From Dendrophyllia cribrosa (lineage: Eukaryota > Cnidaria > Anthozoa > Scleractinia > Dendrophylliidae): a DNA stretch of 64,000 nucleotides. Where the stretch lies: contig JAJLRJ010000008.1 in assembly GCA_024195265.1 (NCBI GenBank), positions 9,753,501 to 9,817,500 of the forward strand, read 5' to 3'. The notes beneath the pieces were generated by a model. The model searched no databases, was not told the origin of the DNA, and saw only the letters and a program-made list of their open reading frames with translations. Shown here piece by piece: positions 1-10,600 of the stretch. Both the position numbers and the translations under genes were made by a program. How positions within the stretch are numbered: position 1 is the first letter of the stretch; every line of letters starts with the position of its first letter.

Positions 1-123
1 CCTTTGGACAAAATTAAACACGTGAAAGAAACCCTTGCTCGTTGCGATGATTGCAGTGCGGTGAGACACAGAAAACCAAGGGAATCAAAGAGCACTTTGT
101 ATAAACCCGATGAAAAAGAATAA
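1..123 (+). CDS. 3' end of an unidentified protein-coding gene (partial)
   Basis: Frame 1 is open from the window edge to a TAA at 121-123, giving 40 residues that end in a lysine/glutamate-rich tail. The other two forward frames stop within the first 25 bases. A CxxC pair (Arg-Cys-Asp-Asp-Cys) lies near residue 15. A canonical AATAAA follows 70 bases after the stop, as expected for a terminal exon. I do not recognise the family, and the upstream part lies outside the window. It could be a chance open frame, but the unique open frame plus the poly(A) signal favour a real 3' exon. Confidence 0.45.
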   Translation, partial: PLDKIKHVKETLARCDDCSAVRHRKPRESKSTLYKPDEKE

Positions 124-193
124 ATCAACTCTGTCTGTTCCTTTCCAACTAAGCTTTTAAATTGTCTGTATAATTATGAAATTGTTTGTTATC

Positions 194-199
194 AATAAA
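194..199 (+). terminator. AATAAA poly(A) signal
   Basis: Canonical hexamer 71 bases after the stop codon of the partial gene at the left edge, followed by a T-rich and then GTGTGGGTTT-type GT-rich stretch consistent with a cleavage region. Confidence 0.4.
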
Positions 200-545
200 T
201 ATAGTTTGACCTTAAACAAAGTGTGGGTTTATTGTTTAGCACGCGTATGTTATTGGTTGCTTTGTTAATTTTTCCGAGGTGCTAATTTTTCATGCAAATT
301 TGGTTCAGTGTAAGTTCGCATAATTAAAAGTTTGAACTTTGAAGCTACGGTTAAAGAAATTAAAACTTAAAGTTGGAAATGGCTGGGAAACTGAAAATCG
401 ACATAGAGGCTAGCGATGAAGCGGCTATAAGAATGTTGCGGTAAATACGAATAAGAAGCGGTTTTTATACTGTGCAATTTTATTGCTTCCAAACTTGAAT
501 GTTTCGGAAACCTCTAATTAGTTTTATCCGGTTATAATATCCACA

Positions 546-617
546 GCTTTGATGGTCTAGTGGTTAAGACACTGCGTTGTGGCCGCAGTAACCCAGGTTC
601 GAGTCCTGGTCAAGGCA
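546..617 (+). tRNA. tRNA-His (GTG)
   Basis: A complete 72-nt cloverleaf. The acceptor stem GCTTTGA pairs with TCAAGGC (one U-G pair). The D-arm A-box reads TGGTCTAGTGG. The anticodon stem CTGCG/CGCAG closes the 7-nt loop TTGTGGC with anticodon GTG. The T-arm carries the B-box GGTTCGAGTCC. The discriminator is A and a TTTT terminator follows within about 10 bases. Both internal pol III promoter boxes are intact, so it is probably functional. The 5' G(-1) of mature tRNA-His would be added after transcription. I cannot exclude that it is one of many dispersed copies. Confidence 0.9.
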
Positions 618-623
618 TGTTGT

Positions 624-1109
624 TTTGCTCTATGTCTGAAAAGTATATCTGTGTTAAGTTTTGAAGAGAGTTGGAATAATGCGGGCACGTTTGGGCAAAC
701 CTATTGTTTCTATTGTTTCAGAATAACACAAAAGGTATAGGTAGTTAACGTCATGAAAAGGGATTCCGTTTATTAGTATGCAGGAAATCCAAATTAGTAT
801 GCGGGAAGGCATATTGTGACGTCATGACTAAGCATAGCTAATGAGGGGAATCCAGGGAATCCAGGGGAATCCATTCGCGGGGCTTAAATCTAATCACCTA
901 CTACTACTAACTTTTGTCAAATTTTTATCACCATTCTGTTAGTTTTTTTGCACAAAAAACGTACATTTAAAACATAATTATAATATGGTATGACGTTCAT
1001 TCAAAGTGACAAAAGCTTAATATTAAAGCCAGTCCTTAATTTATGTTCTTTTACCATTTAAAGTGGATTTCACCAAACAGAATAAATTATCAAGAAAAAA
1101 GAAATGTCT
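624..1109. other. intergenic, no gene seen
   Basis: AT-rich sequence with no convincing coding frame. It includes short direct repeats of the type GGGAATCC near 840-875 and a TACTACTAC run near 900 that resembles coral LINE 3' tails, too short to assign. Confidence 0.4.
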
Positions 1110-1575
1110 TAAAGTTTTTAGCCTGCGAGCAGGCTCACTTGTTTGGGGTATCGCGCGAGTATCTTGGCGGCGAAGCCGGCGAGAAGAATGGGGCGAGGAA
1201 AAGTGAGCCTGCACGCGGGCTATTGATTTTTGAATTCACCGCGTTCGCCGAAGAACGGGGCGATCCGATTGGTTAAAAATGGCATTCTTCATGATAATAT
1301 TTTGCTATCTGCCGCGAAAATCTTCACGTGCAACTTTCTGTCATGTTTGTTTACATTTTGCTTTGCTCCTATTGGATAGTTATCTGATACAGGTCAAATG
1401 CCGACTGGACACCTCGCAAGGGGCGGAATTCAAAAATCAATAGCCCGCGTGCAGGCTCACTTTTCCTCGACCCATTCTTCTCGCCGGCTTCGCCGGCTCG
1501 CTTTGGCGGCTTCACCGCCAAGATACTCGCGCGATACCCCAAACAAGTGAGCCTGCTCGCAGGCTATAAAGTTTT
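1110..1575. mobile_element. Mutator-like foldback MITE with 9-bp TSD
   Basis: The element proper is 1119-1566 (448 bp), flanked by the perfect direct repeat TAAAGTTTT at 1110-1118 and 1567-1575. Its termini are inverted: left TAGCCTGCGAGCAGGCTC, right the complement ending in GCAGGCTA, with arms of roughly 130 bp. The short central region has no transposase. A 9-bp TSD with long inverted arms is typical of the Mutator superfamily, so a non-autonomous Mutator-type element is the best reading. Apparent short frames across it are palindrome artefacts. Confidence 0.8.
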
Positions 1576-1977
1576 CGCGTTGGACCTATTTCGGGTTCAT
1601 GATATGCTAGTCCTGAGTTAGTTGGCTATATGAAGGAGGTCAGCGTCAGTAAATGATACAATGTTACGTTTGCGGCTATCATTTCGACTGACAAATTCGC
1701 TAGCCACATCAACAAGTCGCACAATGTGAGTTCTTGTCTTGTGCGTATTTAAGATTGCATTAACCTCTGTTGGGTCATCTTTGCTCGCATTCCGTTTGCA
1801 ACGCCAATTGCCCATCCACAGATGGAAACGAAACTTCGGTCGCTAACTTCTGATTGTCTAAACTTAATTGTAAAAATGCAGCAGTCAAAGAACAGATATA
1901 AAAAATAACGCGAACGCTTAGAAACATGTTGAATTTGATCGAAACACTCTGAGTAAAGACGTGATACTATAGAAATA
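1576..1977. other. intergenic, no gene assigned
   Basis: Two short overlapping minus-strand frames (60-90 codons) are open here, but neither shows a recognisable domain or clear splice context. Confidence 0.3.
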
Positions 1978-2056
1978 TGGGACAACAGAAAATTCGCATA
2001 ATGCTTAATGGGTACAGTACCCATTAATCATTATGCGAATTTCCTGTTGTCCCATT
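1978..2056. repeat. 78-bp near-perfect palindrome
   Basis: The arms start ATGGGACAACAG and end with its complement CTGTTGTCCCAT. The centre is GGGTACAGTACCC. Only a few mismatches separate the two halves. It could extrude as a cruciform and looks like a tiny palindromic element. Confidence 0.7.
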
Positions 2057-2429
2057 TTATCAGTGTTATGAAATAATAGTTGCATTATAACTGTTTACTT
2101 AAGACAGTTGTGTCATAGTCGGCATTATTGTGGTCATTGTAAATGTTGTTCAGCGAACCAAAAAAACATTGGGTTTGCTTTTAACACAAAGATTAGAAGT
2201 ACTTTTCAAAATGCAAAAAAAAAAATTCCCGGCAAAATTATCGGTGGGGCTATTGCCCACCCAGCCCCACAGCTCCGCGGTCGCCCTTAAGATTTCGGTC
2301 TCAACCGCTGTCATGAAAATGTTGGCAAAAGCCACTGAATTTTTGTTTTCATAGCGGTGCCATGTGCAAAATGCGGTAAAATGTTAGTCATTTGACTGTA
2401 CTTTGATTTACAAAGTGTACAGAAGGTGC

Positions 2430-2625
2430 CAAACAAATTTCAATGCATTGGCATGAAAAGACCCGAGATCAGTGTAGGAATTTTTTTTCCCCGAGGTATT
2501 TCCTTGCAAGATATTTGTTTTTTCCCTCAAAATGAGTCTGCAGGATATTTTTTTCTGAAATCACCCAACCCCCCCCCCCCCCCCCCCCCTCCTCAAAAGT
2601 CAAATGGTCCGCCCCTATAGGTGAA
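2430..2625 (-). repeat. poly-G-bearing dispersed repeat
   Basis: A 21-base C run at 2569-2589 is followed by a motif reading (minus strand) GGGGCGGACCATTTGACTTT. Related sequence with C-rich tracts recurs at 4640-4860, and looser relatives at 34681-34790 and 34930-35090, so this is a dispersed family rather than an isolated homopolymer. Confidence 0.55.
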
Positions 2626-2674
2626 ATCTTGTTTTTCGTGAGCAGCATTTTTTAAAATTTGATTGAAGTTTTAT

Positions 2675-3275
2675 AATAACTTTATTTATTTATCCACGGG
2701 AACGTTATCACTAAAGAATGGTCTTCTAAAGAGCCGTGCGCATTAAACCTAGTACAAAAAAGCTAAGACTTAAAAATTACAAACATTATTAAAAAAGAAA
2801 TCCTATAATAAGAACGAAAGTAAGTTAAGAAAATTCTAATATACAATAGCGGAATAAAAACTATTTAAAGTAGTGGCCTGCTTAGCCTCCGCTGACAGAC
2901 TGTTCCATGTTACTGCACCCCTGTAACGAAAACTTTTCTTGAGGGCCTCAGTGTTCGGTCGCAGAATAAACCGGGGTTATGTTGTGCACCTCGAAGATTA
3001 CGTCTGTGAATGGTATTAACGCTGGCGAATTTATCAGACAGGTATTCAGGTACAAGGTGATTTATAGTTTTGAACATTAGAGATTTCAGTTGTTTTGCAC
3101 GTCCGTCAGCGAGGCTATTCCATTTAAGGGCATGAAGAATCGGGGCACTGAGATCTGGCATCCCAACTAGACCCTGTTATTATGCATGCAGCCCTGTTTT
3201 GTAGTTTCTCTAGTTTTTGGCTGAGGCCATTACCGATACAGCCCCAGACAGCGCTGCAATAATCAAGATGCGGAT
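2675..3275 (-). pseudogene. decayed LINE, reverse-transcriptase C-terminal and 3' end
   Basis: Minus-strand translation gives pieces typical of the extreme C-terminus of Jockey/CR1-type LINE polyproteins: LDYCSAVWG, then KLEKLQNRAACII, then HLVPEYLSDKF, then RGAVTWNSLSAEAK. These sit in different frames, so at least two frameshifts are present. The 3' side ends in TAAATAAATAAAG, a short A-rich tail as in many LINEs. Everything 5' of the C-terminal part is missing, the usual result of truncated reverse transcription. It cannot encode an enzyme. Confidence 0.75.
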
Positions 3276-3589
3276 TTCAAGTTTTTGAAGTTTACGGATC
3301 GTGTCTAAAAGTACACACGAGTGTCCACGAGTGACCACGAGTAAGAATTCATCAAAATATTTTCCTGACATCATAATTACTTCATTTTATCAAATAAAGT
3401 TAATAAACGCTATTTAACCGTAAATAAACCACTCCTGGAGGCTAAAACATATAAATAATTAAATAATTTACCATTATATGAATATGAATATATGAAAATC
3501 ATATATTATGTGAACTGCGGATAAACATTAGTGAAATTTTATGATCGTCGCAGTGTGCTTTTAACTTAAGCAGTTGAAAAAGCAACCTG

Positions 3590-3663
3590 AAAAAATTCAG
3601 GCTTGAACGGGATTCGAACCCATGACCTTGCGATACCGGTGCAATGCTTTAATCCCAGTTCCT
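3590..3663 (-). repeat. tRNA-derived SINE-like fragment
   Basis: On the minus strand a B-box-like GGGTTCGAATCCC lies in a T-arm context, preceded by an anticodon-arm-like stretch (ATTGCACCGGTATCGCAAGG). The D-arm side is lost where a 21-base G run begins, so no complete cloverleaf exists. It reads as the 3' half of a tRNA or a tRNA-derived SINE. Confidence 0.5.
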
Positions 3664-3684
3664 GGGGGGGGGGGGGGGGGGGGG
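3664..3684 (+). repeat. poly-G tract (21 bp)
   Basis: Uninterrupted G run directly abutting the tRNA-like fragment. It creates long artificial glycine- or proline-rich frames on both strands that should not be annotated as genes. Confidence 0.95.
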
Positions 3685-3984
3685 AGTATGGGTGGTGTAA
3701 TCTTCCCACCACCTGTACTCTTTTATCCCGGTTTCCTGTTCCCGCACCTCTTTTGCTCTTTTTTTGACTTGAATATGCCTCCCTGTACCTTCGCTATCAC
3801 ATTTATTATCTTGTTCATCCCGTTTTGTATCTCTGCGCTTTCCGCTTTCTCTTTTTTCACCTCCCGGCCCGCCCCTATCCTTCCGGATTCGGGTCCATTT
3901 TCTGACGAAATAAGGAAATATTGAATATTCCAGCCGTACACAGTCAGCTGTTCCCCTAAAATTAAAAAAAACCCGTAGCATATT

Positions 3985-4640
3985 ACAATGAACTATATGT
4001 TGCTTTACATCTTGCTGGAAGAGGGTAAATTACAAACATATTTATTGAAGTCTGAAAAAATTAGTGAAATAAAGTTTGTGTCATAACTAAATGTTTTTTA
4101 TATCGATTTTAAGTAAAAACGTACAGTTTTCCGTGAGTCAGTATAACGACTTCCGTTGAATTTCTCACGCTATTCAAATGGGCCAAATATTTTCGTGCAC
4201 GACCAATACATTGCATTTGTAGTTGTTGCGCCTTTCATTTACTGCCGCGGTTTTATGTGTGCACGAGAGCGACTTAATACCCTCTTGACAGTTTATTTGT
4301 GGTCCCTTTTCTTCGCAAATTTAGTTGATTTTAATCCCTGTACTGCTACACCTTTGTAACGGAGTCAGTTGATTAACCTGTAAACGATTGTTAGCGGAGC
4401 CAGAGGATTTACCTGTGGTACAACAGTGTTATTTTAGCCTTCGAAAGCTGACGCCTTTTGAATAAAAAAAATGAACCAAAGAAGCGCCTACTCCCGCAGG
4501 CTAGTGATGTTTGGATCTTGAATGTTTAGTCATTGAAATTGCCTAATTAACAATTGACCAGGATGACCGAGAGAGTGGTTAGCTGAGGAGTAAGGCAAAC
4601 CGAAAACATCAATCTTCCCTTTTGAAACAAATAAGAACGG
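3985..4640. other. intergenic, no gene seen
   Basis: AT-rich, only short frames without codon bias or motifs. Repeated phrases such as GGAGTCAGTTGATTAACCTG and GGAGCCAGAGGATTTACCTG near 4360-4420 suggest a small local duplication. Confidence 0.35.
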
Positions 4641-4860
4641 GTGGGGGGGAGTTGGTTGATTTCAAAAATATATATATCAAAATATCTTGCAAACAAACTT
4701 AAAGTGAAAAAATTCTTGCATGGAGTTTATGGTCTTATATTTTAACCAAGAATTTAGTAAAAAATTCGATCACATTAGACGGCTTGGAAATGTTTTTTGG
4801 CCAAACACCCCCACCCCTCCCCTCCTCAAAAGTCAAATGGTCGGGACCCCTAGTGGGTTT
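4640..4860 (-). repeat. second copy of the poly-G-associated repeat
   Basis: Contains CTCAAAAGTCAAATGGTC next to a C-rich tract and an ATATCTTGCAA phrase, matching the repeat at 2430-2625 with much divergence and a shortened homopolymer. Confidence 0.45.
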
Positions 4861-5084
4861 TCTTTCTCTGGGACTTTTAATACTTTAGGGAGCGTTTATT
4901 TTTTATTTGGTAGGAGGGTAGTGCGCTTTGATGGGGAGGGGGGCGTCAAAAGTATGTGGCTTCAAAGATGGGGATTAGACGAAATCAAAGGCCAACCCGT
5001 GAATAAGAAATGATAACTCGTAACGCGATAAGCTTATAATATGTTTTTTATACTGACACGGTATGACTTCTGAAGAACAATAAA

Positions 5085-5167
5085 AACGTTCACGGCGAGA
5101 TTTGAACTCGAGCCGTCTGACTGCTGTCTGATAGCCATAACAGGAACCACGCCACTAGGCCAAGAAA
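5085..5167 (-). repeat. tRNA-like pseudogene or SINE head
   Basis: Minus strand shows an A-box-like TGGCCTAGTGGCGTGG and a B-box-like GAGTTCAAATCTC at plausible spacing, with extra sequence where a long variable arm would be. The acceptor stem does not pair, so a functional tRNA is unlikely. Confidence 0.4.
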
Positions 5168-5727
5168 ACCTACGATAACTAGAAGGGTAAAATTTTATTA
5201 TTTTATCGTAGAAATGCGGTAAAACGTGTATTAAAATCCGTTTCAAGTCTGCAGCTCGGTTTTAATTTTGCAATAAAATACTCTAAATGCGAAACATCTT
5301 TAAGCCGTTTATTGTTGTTTATATTCGTTTATAACAAATTAGTTATTGTTATCGCTGTTCTTGTTACGCAACGCATTCGATAAAATTGGAATTGCCAAAT
5401 GTAGCTTTTTAACGCGTAACGCAATGAACGGTATTTTTAAATTATAAACACGGCTCGATATCTTTTAAAATAGTAATTTCGCGATATGATGTGTGATGTT
5501 TAAGATCAACATATTCTGTTCAGTAGAAATACGCAAATCGGCAGATCCACTGACGACATATGAAGGTTGACCTTTAGCGCATAACCGTGTCCAGTTCTCT
5601 CCTATTTCCAATGCGTATTTGTACTGTCACGCTAAGACATGAAATCAGAGACATAAAGACAAAAATTGGCGGGAACTGGGATGAAAGAGTACGGGTGGTG
5701 ATACCCCCAGGATCGCAACGTTTTGGT

Positions 5728-5812
5728 TTCCATATGATCGCAAGGGTCGCAAGAATCGCAGCGATCGTCGATCGTAACGATCGCTGCGATTATATGGAAA
5801 CCAGGCTTTAAG
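5728..5812. repeat. short foldback repeat
   Basis: GGTTTCCATAT at the left is inverted at the right (ATATGGAAACC), enclosing GATCGCAGCGATCG / CGATCGCTGCGATT. About 80 bp in total, with no coding content. It looks like a small MITE. Confidence 0.6.
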
Positions 5813-6202
5813 GACGCGCAAGTTAACCACGTTTTGAGACTGAAAGACACCAGGTTTCATGATTCCTGTTCCAGGATTATACGATTTCATAATGGTGTCC
5901 CACAATTCATTACGATAGAAACACACCAGCGTTGTGCAAAATGGCGGCTTAACTGAGGGTCCCCTTTCACTGAGTTTTGTTGAGTGCTTTTGGCTGTTTC
6001 TTCTGCTTCGTTTGTTTGTAGTTGTTGTCGCTTTTGAGGATTTTTGTCTCTAAAGGTAAGATATATTTTCTTTAATAGCTTAATAGGGTACAGTATGTGG
6101 AAGTAATCAAAAGATGCACATAAAATGCGCATAAATCTGTGTAGCGCGTTATCGTGAATGTAGACTTAATTTTTTAAAATTTATAGCGCTAAAATTGAGT
6201 TT

Positions 6203-6240
6203 CTCAGACGTTTCGAGGCTGCTGCCTCTTCATCAGTGAG
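6203..6240 (-). ncRNA. hammerhead-ribozyme-like motif, left arm
   Basis: On the minus strand: stem I CTCA/TGAG, core CTGATGA, one extra A, stem II GAGGC-AGCA-GCCTC (five perfect pairs), then GAAA and ACGTC. Stem III is reduced to AC/GT with no loop, as in the small hammerhead variants reported from Penelope-like elements that act as dimers. The predicted cleavage site follows GTC. Caution: the extra A between CTGATGA and stem II departs from the strict consensus. Confidence 0.65.
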
Positions 6241-7003
6241 TTTGTTGAACGCAACTGTCAAAAAATGTATGCGCGATACCATGTTCTTCCCTCGCTTTCA
6301 TCATTGCTTTAATGAGAACTTTGCGTTCCTCTTGGATCGCTCTTGCAAAATCTTCAGTTATATATGCGTTCGCATAGTTACCAGAGTTTTTAATCTTAGA
6401 TCTACTCTTCCAAACAATATCACGGTCCTCGCGGCTAATAAATCGTGTAATTATTGGTCTACATTTACCTTCTATTACTTTTCCCACTCTATGGACGGCA
6501 TGAAAACTGATACCACTAGTATCGATATCCATTTCGTTCTGAATGATGTTGTAGACCAAATTTTTGCAGTTTTCATCTTCGGTTTCCTGTATGTTATTGA
6601 ATCTTAAATTTTCTCGTCGTGTATATTGCTCGAGCCTGGTATTATTTTCAATTTCCGTTTTTAGTTGTGTTTCTAGGATGGCAATCTTGCTGCGCAGGGC
6701 TTCAACCTCAGCACTGGTCTTCTTTAAATTCGACTCTGCTTCTTCTTTCATCGTGTCTACATCTTGTTGGGTGGATTCTAAGCTTTGTTTCATATCTCTT
6801 GTTTCCGTTCTGATCTGATCGATTTCCAGTTTCAGCTCACATCTCAACTTGTCCATTTCGGATCGCATATCAGCGAATCCCGTCTCCATGGCTTGTCTCA
6901 AGGAGTCAATCGCATCCTTTAACTGAAGCAAAGTATCCTGATTTGCGGGCATGTCGTCGCTGTTTGAGGAGCTTGAACCTCTTTTGGAACGTTTTCTTCC
7001 CAT
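6233..7003 (-). CDS. LINE ORF1 protein, inverted and C-terminally truncated
   Basis: The 256-codon frame begins with a basic/serine-rich head (residues 1-20), followed by a long coiled coil with heptad-like spacing (about 25-125), then an RRM-like region starting at YTRRENLRF (127-135) with HRVGK (171-175) and RPIITRF (182-188), and the start of the C-terminal domain (about 205-243). This is the L1 ORF1p (Transposase_22-type) plan: an RNA-binding trimer forming the retrotransposon particle. The LINE ends at 6276, so only about 243 residues are element-encoded; the last 13 come from the flanking palindrome. It runs opposite to ORF2, explained best by 5' inversion. Not functional as it stands. 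Confidence 0.8.
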   Translation of the reverse strand: MGRKRSKRGSSSSNSDDMPANQDTLLQLKDAIDSLRQAMETGFADMRSEMDKLRCELKLEIDQIRTETRDMKQSLESTQQDVDTMKEEAESNLKKTSAEVEALRSKIAILETQLKTEIENNTRLEQYTRRENLRFNNIQETEDENCKNLVYNIIQNEMDIDTSGISFHAVHRVGKVIEGKCRPIITRFISREDRDIVWKSRSKIKNSGNYANAYITEDFARAIQEERKVLIKAMMKAREEHGIAHTFFDSCVQQTH

Positions 7004-7296
7004 AGGAATTTGTCAGCTCTCGTTAAAACAGATAACTGGTTAAAAGTCCGAGATTTTCCATCAAAACGCAGTAATTGTTGTAGAAATCAAGCACTATTAA
7101 CCCATGTTTTAGATGGAGCGTCACATCGCACGTCCGGACGCCATGCCTGCCGAGTAACCTCGGAAGGTTTCTACTCATTAACAATGAAAAATATAACTAT
7201 CAAAATGTTCCAGAATTTCTAAAATAGATCTTTTTTTTCGTCTTGATATAAAAACCATCAATTTGCATATTACTCTAACTTTTGGAATAGCTACTA

Positions 7297-7626
7297 ATGA
7301 ATCCATTGTTTTTTTTTGTGATCCTGCTGAGAGTTTTTTTTTTTACCTCTACAATGGCTTTTTTTAGATATGTTAATGTTATATTAAGCGCTTCTTGGGT
7401 ATCCCATATGTATTACGTAACCCAAGGCACTTTTTTCTATGTGTTTGTTTTTATTCTAGGTTTGTTTTTTTTATTGTTCTGCTGCAACTTTTGTTTATTA
7501 TGTTCGTATTTTTATTACTCTTTGTTCATACTAAGTGTTAATAATTTGGGCTTGTTAATTCCACTTCTGCGTTTTACAATTGCTTTGTTAAGTACCTATC
7601 AATCATCACCTATACTGACGAATTAG
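7297..7626 (+). other. LINE 5'-junction region, hydrophobic chance frame
   Basis: A 109-codon frame rich in Phe and Leu crosses the T-rich region before ORF2 in a different frame. The composition follows from TTT-rich DNA; there is no family signature. I regard it as non-coding. The junction between inverted and sense LINE parts probably lies in or just before this stretch. Confidence 0.4.
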
Positions 7627-7643
7627 TTATTTGTTCTCTAAAC

Positions 7644-10600
7644 GTGAGAGGTTTGTCAAACACTATGAAAAGGCGTGAGACATTTCGATGGCTCATGATG
7701 AAAAAATATGCAATTTATTTTCTTCAAGAAATTCATTGCACTAAAGATAAGGAGGTCTTCTGGTCTGCTGAATGGGGGTATTCAGCTATATTTAGTAGCT
7801 TTTCTAGCGCCAGCGCCGGAGTATGTGTACTTTTCAATAATAGTTTCAATTTCCAAATTTTGAAATCGTTTTCTGATCCAGAGGGAAGATTCGTTATAGT
7901 AGATATCAAAGCAGAGAATAAGATTTTGACTCTAGTGAATATTTATGCACCGAATAACGATAATCCTGCTTTCTTCAAAAATGTTCTCAATCAGCTTCTC
8001 TCTTTTGACTGCGGTGAGATAGTTCTGGGGGGTGACTTTAATTTGGTGCTCGATGTCCAAAAAGACAAAAAAGGCGGAAGGCCGGTGACTCACGAGAAGT
8101 CGTTAAAAGAAGTTAGGTACATCGCAAATATGTTAGATCTCATAGACATCTGGCGTATTTTCAATCCAGACGCTAAAAGATTCACCTGGAGGAGAAGAAA
8201 ACCCGATATACATTGCCGTCTCGACTTCTTTTTGACGAGCTCTAGCTTAAGTACAGCAATTACAAAAGCAGATATTTTAACTGGATTCAAAACTGACCAT
8301 TCTCTAATAACTATCCACCTTGCAAACAATGCAAATCCCAGGGGCCCAGGTTTTTGGAAGCTGAACACTTCCTTTTTGTTGGACAATGATTATGTCAACT
8401 TGATTAAGAACACAATTGCTGAAGTAGAAAATGAATATGTAAACAATAAAGAGGTTGACGCCGTTCTCTTGTGGGACACCATGAAAATGCAAATAAGAGC
8501 AAGCTCACTAAATTACGCAAGGAGAAAGAAAGCTAAAATGAAATCACAAGAGACGATCCTAGAATCTGACATATTATCTCTCCAAAAAAGACTTGAAGAA
8601 AACTCCCTATCTGAAAACGAAAAAGCCCACATCTACAATGAACTAAATATTAAGATCCTACAAAGAGAAGAAATATCAAAGCATAAAACCCGAGGAGCAA
8701 TAATTAGATCTAAGTCTCGATGGTACAATGAAGGAGAAAAGAATACAAAATACTTTTTTAGCTTAGAAAAACGGCATTTTAATAAAAAAACTATCAAACA
8801 CCTTACCCTGGCGGATAATAGCGTAATTAACATGGATAGTGAGATCTTACAAGAAGCAAAAACTTTCTACCAGAACTTATATTCTTCAACTGATACACAA
8901 TTTAATGCTGCATACGAAACAATTTTCTTCCCAGAAGGAAATGCTTTGACACTAGATGAGATAGAGCAAAAACAGTGTGAAGGCCCTTTGACTGAAATTG
9001 AATGTTTTGAAAGCTTAAAATCAATGGAATCAAATAAAAGTCCGGGAAGTGACGGCCTCCCGGCAGAATTCTATAAAGTATTCTGGAATGATATCCATCA
9101 TTACCTACTAAACGCCTTAAACTGTGCACATGCAAAGGGCCTTCTATCAATTACACAAAGGAGAGGATTGATTACCCTCATACCAAAGAAGAACAAACCT
9201 ACTAATCTTTTAAAAAACTGGAGGCCTATTACTCTTCTTAACTGTGATTACAAAATAGCAACTAAATCCATCGCTAGTCGATTACGAAAAGTCCTGCCAA
9301 AGATTATCAACAATGACCAAACGGGTTTTCTAAAAAGTCGCTTTATTGGGGAAAACATCAGACTTATAGAGAGCATAATAAATTACACAGATAATGAGCA
9401 AATACCGGGTCTTTTACTGTTCATTGACTTCGAAAAAGCTTTCGATAGTATAGAATGGTCCTTTATAGAGAAAACCCTTAAATATTATAACTTCGGAGCT
9501 TCTCTGGTATCTTGGATAAAAATATTCTATACGGATATCAGCAGTTGTATCCAGAACAACGGTTGGTCCTCAGATTTCTTTAGCTTAGGTCGCGGAGTGA
9601 GACAGGGATGCCCGCTCTCCCCATATTTGTTTATCTTATGTGCCGAAATACTAGGTAACGCGATAAGGAATGACAAAGAGATCCGTGGAATCAAGGTCCT
9701 TGGCACTGAGTGCAAACTATCTCAATACGCTGATGACACGACTATGATTTTAGATGGTTCAAAATCTTCCTTTTCAAGATCCCTATACTTACTAGATGCC
9801 TTTGCTTCCATATCTGGTCTTAAAGTTAATTATGACAAAACTGAAGCCCTCTGGATCGGATCATCTAAAAGTTCGGACATCACTTTCCCTTCAATAAAAC
9901 CTATAACATGGGCTGAAACAAAGGTCTACGCCTTGGGAGTTTGGTTTTCCACGTTGGAAGATAAGTCTCTTGATGTTAACTTAAGCGAGAAAATCGAAAA
10001 AATTCGCAGCATTTTGAATAATTGGTCAGCAAGAAGACTAACCCTCTTGGGTAAAATTACAATCATAAAAACCATGGCCGTGTCACAATTGGTTTATGTT
10101 TTGTCTTCTCTTCCAACGCCCTCGGGTGCACTTAAAGAAGTCAATTCCTTATTGTATGATTTCTTATGGGATGGAAAAGGCGACAAAGTTAAAAGGACAG
10201 AAATGATAAACAATTACGAGAAAGGAGGACTAAAGATGATTGATGTTCAAAGTTTCAATGAATCTCTTAAAATGAAATGGATACAAGGGTATTTAAATGA
10301 AGATAATAAAGGGAAATGGAAACTTTTTTTTGATCACTACTTATTGAAGCACGGAGGCAGGCTTTTGTTTCAAAGTAATCTAAAACAACAGGATACTTCA
10401 CAGCTTAATCTAAAGGACCCTTTTTTAAATGAGATTGTAGAATATTGGACCAATTTCAACTTCAGTGCTGAGAACCTTCAGTTTGCTTCCACGTGTATTT
10501 GGCATAATTCGCTCATTAAAATAGAGAACCAACCTTTTTTTTACAAATCATGGTTTTATGCGGGGGTAAAGGAGATTAGAGATTTGCTAGATAATGATCA

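Noticed and set aside
1043..1276. 77-codon plus frame
   Set aside because: Lies mainly in the left arm of the 9-bp-TSD foldback element; its mirror occurs in the right arm. No protein features.
3622..3981. 100-110-codon frames on both strands
   Set aside because: Both read through the 21-base G run as polyglycine or polyproline; no conserved sequence outside it.
7297..7626. 109-codon hydrophobic frame before LINE ORF2
   Set aside because: Composition follows from T-rich DNA; wrong frame relative to ORF2 and no LINE counterpart.
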